Assembly (NCBI GenBank): GCA_028565635.1
Contig: JAOXYB010028956.1
Span: 1 to 15,148, forward strand
Direction of reading: 5' to 3'
Origin: Phoronis ovalis
Taxonomy: Eukaryota; Phoronida; Phoronidae
Length of the DNA: 15,148 nt
In this document: piece by piece, positions 9,049 through 15,148 of the stretch
Numbering within the stretch: position 1 is the first letter of the stretch
Layout of the letters: each line of letters starts with the position of its first letter
Made by a program: the position numbers and the translations under genes
The notes under the pieces: generated by a model
Database searches by the model: none
What the model was told of the DNA's origin: nothing
What the model saw: the letters and a program-made list of their open reading frames with translations, nothing else

Positions 9049-9409
9049 GTCCTGGAATGCCTAAGAAAAAAACATCATGGTGTGCTTACTTGTCAACATT
9101 ACATGGGAACTGCTTCTACCAAAATGCAACACGTTTATAAAGAAGCGTTCAAAAGAGAAATATTTTCAGGAGTGGTTGGTGTTTACTTTGCTAACCACTT
9201 TGTTGGAATAATGACATACCTGTATTTGTTTGAAGACGTTCAGTGGAGAGATATAGCAGGAAACAAGTATGACGATCCACTAGAACTGTGCAAAGCCGTA
9301 GCAAAGGAATACCATGAAGACATCAGTATTTTATATAAGCTACGATCCAAGCAACCACAGACAGCTAGTTACCTGTCAGAAAGTCAACTAACAATGCTTA
9401 TTTTAAAAG
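9049..9409 (+). CDS. Exon 6: unrecognised globular domain
   Basis: The acceptor is TGATTATTTTAG before 9049 and the donor is AAAAG|GTATGT after 9409. It enters in phase 0 and leaves in phase 1. It encodes 120 residues, beginning VLECLRKKHHGVLTCQHYM, with no stop. The middle is rich in aromatic and hydrophobic residues (VVGVYFANHFVGIMTYLYLF). A charged helical tail with DDPLELCKAVAKEYHEDI and LYKLRSKQ follows. The aromatic stretch contains Asn and His and reads better as a buried core than as a membrane span. I cannot assign a family. The reading frame extends 38 bases into the intron before a TAA at 9445, but the GTATGT donor is strong. Confidence 0.8.
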
Positions 9410-10016
9410 GTATGTTTCTAAAACTGTCAGATAGCACTGATGTTTAAAAAAATTACCAAGCACAGTGGCTTTCTTTATATTTATTCCCATCACATGTAGT
9501 GAATGTAGCATTTAGTTGTAGGGATGCATTGTCGAGGCCTTTGTTGTAATAATATATGCATAACATACATTTGTCTCATGATAGCAGCTACAGGTTAAGT
9601 TTGAATATATGCATTTATATCCTGAAATTTGAGACTGGATTTGTATATAAATATGTAAAGCTTATTTATGCAAAATTGCAAGTTTTGGAGTTTTTAACCT
9701 AAATTTTTTGAAAATTAAAGTAACTTTGAAATGCAAATTTTTTCCAAAAGATGACTTTTATCAAGTCACATGAGGTTGACCAAATTCAAACTTATATAAC
9801 CTCAGAATTTGTGAAATTTAGACTGTATTAACTTAATTTTTAAAAATTAGCATACTTTCATATAATTATTTACCTCTTCATTTTAATTACTAAAACATAG
9901 GTTGGAATATATATAACTATATATATATAATTATATATATCTACATCTCTTTGTATATAGAGTCACCTTACGGAAACTCACTATAAAAATTGCTGTGTCC
10001 GGCACTGACCACATTG

Positions 10017-10069
10017 CTTTCAACATTATATTAATTATATTATCATCCTAAATAAAAGCTGCACATATA
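10017..10069 (+). repeat. Direct repeat, copy 1
   Basis: CTTTCAACATTAT, then ATTATCATCCTAAATAAAA, then a CACATAT tail. The same order recurs at 10713. The copies lie about 700 bases apart inside one intron. Confidence 0.55.
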
Positions 10070-10712
10070 CCATATAAGTAGATGGGTGAAATCATGGTTT
10101 GTTGCTGAAAAACCTCAAACTCGCTGCTGTGTGTCCGCTACACCATAAAGGTTATATAGTATATTATTTATTAATTTATAGATCTGCTCAATACTTATTA
10201 TTAATAAATTTAATGTATGTATGACATACATTTTAAATCATTAAGGCTCCTTACACTAGACAAACATCCTAAACTATCAAAGACACAGCTTCAGTTATTT
10301 TACTGGTTAACCATTACTTTGCGACTACATAAATTTATACAGCTTTAATTTCTTTCTTCTGTCACTTCTAAACATTTATCTTCTTTCTGTCTTTTAGAGA
10401 TATCTGTTTAATCAACAAAAAAACTGTATCGGGCGACATGATCCATGAGAAGTAGTTTCTGATATACATGATGTGTGATGTTTTGGTGTTTTCTATTGAA
10501 TAATAATTTATACCAAAATATAAATTTAACATAACAAACGTATGTCTGACAAAATGACAAAGGGTGAAATGTAATTGAAAAGTTCCAGTTAATTAGTCAC
10601 CCCCAGTAAAACCCAACTTCCTCAATCTAAACCTGTATCATTCATTTTTATTGGAATATATAATGCACTGCATAAAGTCACAATGAAGTAACTTATTATA
10701 TTTAATATAATA

Positions 10713-10755
10713 CTTTCAACATTATCATATAGTATTATCATCCTAAATAAAACCT

Positions 10756-10772
<17 letters not shown>
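10713..10772 (+). repeat. Direct repeat, copy 2
   Basis: Second copy of CTTTCAACATTAT plus ATTATCATCCTAAATAAAA. Here the CACATA tail is expanded into an AC microsatellite, suggesting the tail seeded the simple repeat. Confidence 0.55.
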
Positions 10773-10787
<15 letters not shown>

Positions 10788-10794
10788 GTGTGTG
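10755..10794. repeat. Palindromic AC/AT/GT microsatellite
   Basis: An AC run, a TA run and a GT run follow directly, so the tract is nearly its own reverse complement and could form a hairpin or cruciform. It is likely length-variable. Confidence 0.85.
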
Positions 10795-11020
10795 TTGCTT
10801 TGAATAAAAGAACCCACACGAGTGTTTATCTTCTTTTCTCATAGTTTTGATTCACTCGATGAGCAGGAATGTGTTTATTTAAAAAATATAAAATTTAGTG
10901 ATTGAACTATATGTTACAAAAATATTGTAAGCTTTACAGACAAAACTTCCAACATCATTAAAGGATGCTATCAATGAATGATATTGCATACACATGCAAT
11001 ATTATTCTTGTGTTTGTCAG

Positions 11021-11080
11021 AGGTAGCCAGCAAAGGTGAAGATGCAGTTACAGTCAAAGGTGCTGATCCACCGAGACCGA
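11021..11080 (+). CDS. Exon 7: short linker exon
   Basis: The acceptor is TGTGTTTGTCAG and the donor is ACCGA|GTAAAT. It is exactly 60 bases, phase 1-1, coding for 20 residues rich in Lys, Glu, Asp, Gly and Pro (ASKGEDAVTVKGADPPRP). This looks like a flexible, probably exposed linker between the unrecognised domain and the final large exon. Phase agreement on both sides is the main support; it is removable without a frameshift. Confidence 0.65.
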
Positions 11081-11344
11081 GTAAATACGGGATCTTCTTA
11101 TTACTGTGAAATCTTAGTGCTAGTATCCTGTTAAAATTGACAAGATCAGATTCTTAATTTGTAAACAAACCTTTACATTGTTTAGAATGTCACAATATCA
11201 TAAGCACTACCTTTACTGTTTAATAATGTAATTGATATTTAAAAATAGTCCATGTAGCAGCATAAGACAGAGAGGAGATGTTATTAAGTGCATATTTTAA
11301 CTTTAAAACAATATTTTAAATTTCTGTGTCTTGTTTGTTTACAG

Positions 11345-12489
11345 TCTTCTGCAACAGATATGTGAACAGCTATAATGTTACAGCTGCAATACCATATTGT
11401 GAAGAGGATGAAGTAGCTGTCACTATTTACAAATGGGAGGTGCCATCAGTCATGGCTAAACAACAAAACCTGTCAGAGCATTTTCTTGGATTTCCTGTGT
11501 GTATTGTAGATTTGAGTATTTCCAGAAAAACTCAGGAATTCTATGATGACACCTTCATCAAGCCTAAAGCATGTGTCAACACAGAAGAGTGGGACAAGTA
11601 CTTGCAAACCAAAGACAGATTTACTCAATACTTGCATTTCAATCATACAAATGTGTCTGCTGTTTGTGTAGACACTAAAGTTAAGGTTGAAGCAGCTGAT
11701 ATTGAAAGTCATGAACTGTGTTTTCATGTATATGTATTAACAAAAGGTGTTATTCCCATGGGTGAAAATAAAATTCCTAAACGGTGGAATGAGGAATTTA
11801 ATGTTGATGTAGTTGAGGGATTTTTTATGTTGTGTAGCCCACCGCCAGAACTACATTTTCAACAATCACCTCTATGTCCAGGAATTTCTGTGTCATGGAA
11901 AAGTGATAAAAATGACTATGGTACACTGGGAGGATTTGTGACTCGTGAAGATAATGTCATTTGCCTATTGAGTAATGCACATGTTTTAGTACGCGACCGA
12001 ACACAAAAGCTGTCAAAAATGGAGGCAATTGTGCAACCATCGCAGAATTGCTTCGACAAGTATGCTAAAGCTGAGCTAGTTAAACCACTTGAGGAAAAAA
12101 TAATTCGTCTACGGGGACAAGTTGAACTTATGAATGAACCAGAGTATGAATCTATTTTTTCTGGAGCTAAAATCCAAAAATGGATGGATAAAATAGAAAA
12201 AGTTGAAGATGTCATTAAGGAAATTTTATATCCCAGAGTAGTAGCTAAGGTTTCTAAACATGCACGGGGAAATATGCGTTTGGAAACGATTTACAAGGAA
12301 AATGAACTGCCATTAGAGTCCTATCCTGATATGAAAAACATGTACTTTTATGTAGATGCTGCTATTGCAAAGTTATGTTCTGAATTACCATCAAATTCAA
12401 TGCCATTTAATTTTCCAATGGAAGAATCAGAAAAAGTGAATGAAAAGATAGTGACAAGAAAGACACATTACAGTCTCAAATCAGAGTAA
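11345..12489 (+). CDS. Exon 8: beta-type repeats and trypsin-like protease-like domain
   Basis: The acceptor is TTGTTTGTTTACAG before 11345, entry phase 1. About 380 codons are open. Two related beta-type segments come first (about 11413-11514 with FPVCIVDLS, and 11713-11826 with FHVYVLTKGVIPMGE and FNVDVVEGFF). The second is the kind of segment that precedes trypsin-like domains of the GTLGGFV class. GTLGGFV is at 11920-11940, the candidate catalytic His in LLSNAHVL at 11980, and the candidate Asp in YVDAAIAKL at 12355. His and Asp are 125 residues apart, far more than in trypsin, with a charged helical, probably coiled-coil insertion (LEEKIIRLRGQ, KWMDKIEKVEDVIKEI) between. No GDSG-like Ser motif is seen before the end. 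There is no signal peptide within the window, so a cytosolic place is likely but unproven. The exon either stops at TAA 12487-12489 or splices at 12486. Classification as a protease fold is inference from these motifs. Confidence 0.85.
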
Positions 12490-12491
12490 GT
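12486..12491 (+). promoter_or_regulatory. GTAAGT splice donor overlapping an in-frame TAA
   Basis: The six intronic bases match the consensus donor perfectly, although the exon side is AGA and not the preferred CAG. The in-frame TAA occupies 12487-12489. Spliced at 12485, the exon would leave in phase 2. Unspliced, the protein ends one residue later. The protease-like domain is incomplete at this point, which favours splicing onward for at least one isoform. Confidence 0.5.
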
Positions 12492-14060
12492 AGGATTTTC
12501 ATAAATTGGTTTAACTTGTTAAATACTAATTCATGAATGGTTTGACAAATGCCTGCGTCTTCTCGGGGGCCCGTTTCATTTATCCTCAGTTTCCACACAC
12601 ACGCGCACTTCACTACAAACCTGGACAATGTTAACATAACCCAACATGATAAAAAATGACAATAAATCATATGTTAGATTCGGTTTGATGCCGGGCTTTG
12701 ATGCATGATTAGTTGGTATAACGTGCATTTATACCTGGAATTTATACATTTATCTCGGACTATCGCATCCCAACTCTTAATTATTGTCTCGTACATTAAT
12801 CACGTCCCGCATCTCATGACATAGTAATCATTTCAACGAACAGCACTACATGTCCACACATACTCTCTGATGTAAATATAATAAATAATTAACAACCATA
12901 ACGTACAAAGTTATGTGGTTTAAAACTTCTAATGATCCCAGATGGCCCCATATCCTCTTCCTTGCTTGATGTCTCGTGAGTAACAGAAGACATGCAGAAC
13001 TCCTTAATATCCTTTTCTGTCGCTTACTCAGTATGGTATCAGCACAACACGGAAAGGGCCAAGATGATCCGAATAATGCATTAGAGTTTGTCTCCAAGTA
13101 ATGCATACACATTAGAGTTACATGCCGACTAATGAGTAACATATGTGATTACAGTTCCGGGGGGTTATTGTCATTTAAAGTCACTACATAGTCATTAACC
13201 AGGGTCGTACAGAGTAATTGAAGAGTAAAGCTCCAGTTACATCAACCTCGTCCATGCATTCAGCCTCTGGGATCTCTAGTTGCTAAATTAGCTGACGAAG
13301 ATTCACTGCTGTATTGTAATTTTTTGGATATCGATGCAGCTAACTTTAGTAAATGCATTTTAGTTTGATTGTTGGACATAGGACTTTTTGTTTGAGATCA
13401 TGTTTGGAATATAACACCCGTATCGTACTATCAGGGTTTAACACAATAAAAATTAGCTATTGTTGAGAGCAGAATCATGGTTAATGTGACAAGAATCTAA
13501 GATAATATATCCACAAGGGCGATCGTGTGTCAGCAGCAAACTAGTTTATATTGTGTGGACAGGAAGTTAATTCCATGCCAGGTGTCATGAAACAAACACT
13601 TTTTTAGGAAATTTGTTAAGTTTGACAAAAAAAATTATTTAATTTTTCAATTTCTGGTACTCATAATCAGTTTTAAATGTTCTTCAAAGCCTATTAACGA
13701 CGGTTCAGCAAACTCTTAAGTGAACATAAATATGACTATTTGGGATATTATTAGCACACTCAGCAAAGAATTTATTATTGCAACGCAACTTTTTTATATT
13801 TTAAAAACAAGCTATGTTCTAGGATGTATTTGAACACAAATAACAAAGCTGAGTAAGAGTAGTATTTTGATTTCTAAGAAAATTACATGTCAAATCATGG
13901 CATTACATCTATTTTGCGTACCAATCGTACGAAGTAAAGTAACAATCAAAATAGAATTTAATTTGTTTTTGAAAACATTAGTGAGTTTTTTATTTAATAA
14001 AAATTGCTTAAATGATTGTTGCAATGGAAATAAAAGGCAAAAGTTGAGTTAACAACATGT
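12490..14060. other. Downstream region with no identifiable gene
   Basis: About 12540-13560 is visibly richer in GC than its surroundings (GGGGGCCCGTTTCAT at 12565, several CG dinucleotides). It repeatedly shows AGTAAT/GAGTAA and AATGCATTAGAG-like words between 13065 and 13220. From about 13560 onward it becomes AT-rich again. Frames open on either strand (12846-13142 minus, 13867-14052 plus) show no recognisable protein. If the 12486 donor is used, this is intron; if the TAA is used, it is 3' UTR and intergenic DNA. No exon continuing the protease-like domain was found. Confidence 0.45.
12661..12666 (+). promoter_or_regulatory. Possible polyadenylation signal AATAAA
   Basis: A canonical AATAAA lies about 170 bases after the in-frame TAA. 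It would suit a transcript that ends without using the 12486 donor. AATAAA is common in AT-rich DNA, so alone it is weak. Confidence 0.25.
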
Positions 14061-14089
14061 TCAAAAGTTCATGTCTCTTGTATCAAAAG

Positions 14090-15148
14090 CATCCTACTTT
14101 TCATAAATCCGTAAGTTTTGTTAGTTTTTATGCCCATCACACATGCTTCATGGGCATATAGTTGTCCAGCATGCATCATCATCTCGTCATTTTTGTAACA
14201 GTTTCTATCTTGCAACAACTTAGTTTGCCTGATCAGCTTCATTTTCAGTACAAAGTACAGGTCAGATACAATTTTGACCTTGATTACTTCCAATATAGTC
14301 AACTTCTGGCCATTTTGTTATAAAGATAGTGCAAAGATATTATGTCACTTTGTGCTGCAAAGTATTGACTTGATGATTCGAATGTGGTTTTATCAAGGTG
14401 ATTAAACTAGGTAGAATTTTTAGAATAACCTTGAAAAGTAGATCTACTTCTGATCAAAAGTTTGACTTTGATCGCTGTGCTTACTACTGCTGTATTTGTC
14501 TCGCAATATCTATTTCAGTTTTTATACAAGTAGCTTAATATTTGGTAAATACAGTTTAAGGTAGCACAATTCAGATGTAATTTGGACCTGGAATAGTTAC
14601 TCAGTCCAGTTGTTTTTGCCAGTGTCTTGAAAATTATCTCTGGTTCGTAGAGTTTGTTTTAAGCAAAGTTAAATTTAAGCCAGAGTACGTACATGTAAAG
14701 TTGATTTCAACCTGGACCACTTCCATTGTGGCCGATGGCCATTTTATTCCTGAGAAAGATTGTCTGTATGTAGCTGGAATGATCAGGTGGCCATAGGTTA
14801 GTTTGAGTCGTCAAGCTTTTTTTGTGCATATCTTGAAAACTTTGATACAAATTGAGATCAGAAGGTAAAAAGAGGATACAATATTGGTCAAAGTTGATTT
14901 TGACCTGGTTCGCTTACAATATGGTCGATTGGACGATTTGATGGATTTATGAAAAGTTATAGGTAGACGAGCATTTTAAGCTATAGTATTGTAGAATGTT
15001 GTTAAAAAGTGGGTTAAACACCGATCTGAAATTTTGACATTGTTTCTCAGTCAAGCTATTTTTACCATAACTTGAAACCTATGATACAAAGAGTCATTGT
15101 TTCAAGGTAAGCAGAGCCCAAAATGCAAATTAAGCTTGATTTTGATAT
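14090..15148 (+). repeat. Second block of the intron-2 repeat family
   Basis: Landmarks of the intron-2 unit recur in order and orientation: GGGCATATAGTTGT at 14152, CTGATCAGCTTCAT near 14229, ACAGGTCAGATACAATTTTG, ATTACTTCCAATAT near 14282, then more decayed copies (TTGTCTCGCAATATC near 14497, CCACTTCCATTGTGGCCGA near 14717, CTTACAATATGGTCGATTGG near 14912). Divergence rises towards the window end. The block may extend beyond it. Confidence 0.75.
14129..14158. repeat. Short hairpin at repeat-family edge
   Basis: TATGCCCAT at 14129-14137 pairs with ATGGGCATA at 14150-14158 around a 12-base loop. The right arm is the start of the GGGCATATAGTTGT motif, also present at 3088, so this may be a terminal structure of the repeat family. 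Confidence 0.4.

Larger units (their letters stand above)
9410..11020. other. Intron 6: AT-rich with simple repeats
   Basis: A 1611-base phase-1 intron. It has an AT-rich palindromic TATATATA tract at about 9905-9950, a diverged 50-bp direct repeat (10017 and 10713) and a palindromic microsatellite (10755-10794). A pyrimidine-rich acceptor at 10397 is followed by a stop in the required phase, so no exon is called there. Confidence 0.55.
87..12489 (+). other. Gene model: partial mosaic gene, RNF10-like block + C2H2 + trypsin-like domain
   Basis: Eight exons on one strand, each bounded by AG acceptors and GT donors, join in a single open frame. Intron phases are 1,1,1,1,0,1,1 and introns measure 268, 4848, 2887, 88, 346, 1611 and 264 bp. 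The exon lengths sum to 2087 bases up to the GTAAGT donor at 12486, or 2091 to the TAA, giving about 695 residues. Domain order is RNF10-type post-RING block, C2H2-like finger, unrecognised domain, linker, two beta-type repeats, protease-like domain. The start codon and any RING finger would lie upstream of the window. A role in ubiquitin signalling or proteolytic defence is inference from domains only. The main alternative is two genes wrongly joined between 667 and 5516. The continuous phase match argues against that but does not exclude it, and no cDNA is available here. Confidence 0.7.

Noticed and set aside
9172-9231. Transmembrane helix in exon 6
   Set aside because: The hydrophobic stretch includes Asn and His and many aromatics, and no flanking topology signals are seen; a buried core is more likely.
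10398-10449. Possible exon after a strong pyrimidine-rich acceptor (TCTTTCTGTCTTTTAG)
   Set aside because: The required phase-1 reading meets TAA within four codons, the other frames stop soon after, and no donor follows.
11473-12215. Minus-strand open frames opposite the last exon
   Set aside because: Shadows of the strongly supported + strand coding exon.
12846-13142. 98-codon minus-strand open frame in the GC-richer block
   Set aside because: Cys/Leu/Arg-rich translation with no family, promoter or splice support. Kept only as a compositional observation.
13867-14302. Open frames near the downstream repeat block
   Set aside because: AT-rich chance frames; the minus-strand one lies in the repeat family.
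1-15148. tRNA, rRNA, tRNA-derived SINE, CRISPR or reverse transcriptase
   Set aside because: I saw no A/B-box pair, cloverleaf, regularly spaced short repeats, or RT or integrase motifs on either strand by reading.

Overview
The window looks like intron-rich animal DNA, most likely from a mollusc (perhaps a bivalve). It is AT-rich. Coding sequence falls in short islands bounded by GT/AG splice sites and separated by introns packed with decayed repeats. One repeat motif, GGGCATATAGTTGT, is familiar to me from bivalve genomes, so the mollusc call is an impression from recall and not a search result. I see no bacterial gene organisation.

One + strand gene runs through most of the window. I can place eight exons: 87-147, 416-667, 5516-5626, 8514-8546 (tentative), 8635-8702, 9049-9409, 11021-11080 and 11345-12485 or 12489. 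Intron phases agree at every junction (1,1,1,1,0,1,1), and the joined frame is open for about 695 residues. The 5' end lies outside the window. The 3' end is ambiguous: the in-frame TAA at 12487 sits inside a perfect GTAAGT donor at 12486, so the last exon may either end the protein or splice onward.

The predicted protein is a mosaic. Exons 1-2 encode a block that I recognise as the conserved region downstream of the RING finger in RNF10, a ubiquitin ligase acting on the small ribosomal subunit. After that block the similarity stops. A C2H2-like zinc finger follows, then a domain of about 150 residues that I do not recognise, then a short linker. The large final exon carries two related beta-type repeats and a trypsin-like protease-like domain. 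That domain has a GTLGGFV strand, a catalytic-type His in SNAHV and an Asp in VDAAIA; a helical insertion separates His from Asp. No catalytic Ser is visible, which fits a domain continuing in a downstream exon or a truncated isoform. The RNF10/zinc finger/protease combination is the most unusual thing here.

Repeats fill the rest. Intron 2 (668-5515) holds a small inverted-repeat element, a degenerate array of at least a dozen same-orientation copies of a unit up to about 360 bp long, and a large inverted repeat (arms about 360 bp, 1986-2345 and 2546-2910). The array carries nuclear-receptor-like AGGTCA half-sites, including one perfect AGGTCA-n3-TGACCT palindrome. Intron 3 contains an element of about 660 bp bordered by 18-bp GGGGGCGATTATTAGAG units. 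Intron 6 has AT-rich sequence, a 50-bp direct repeat and a palindromic AC/AT/GT microsatellite. Downstream of the last exon, 12490-14060 holds nothing I can identify, and the intron-2 repeat family reappears from about 14090 to the window end.
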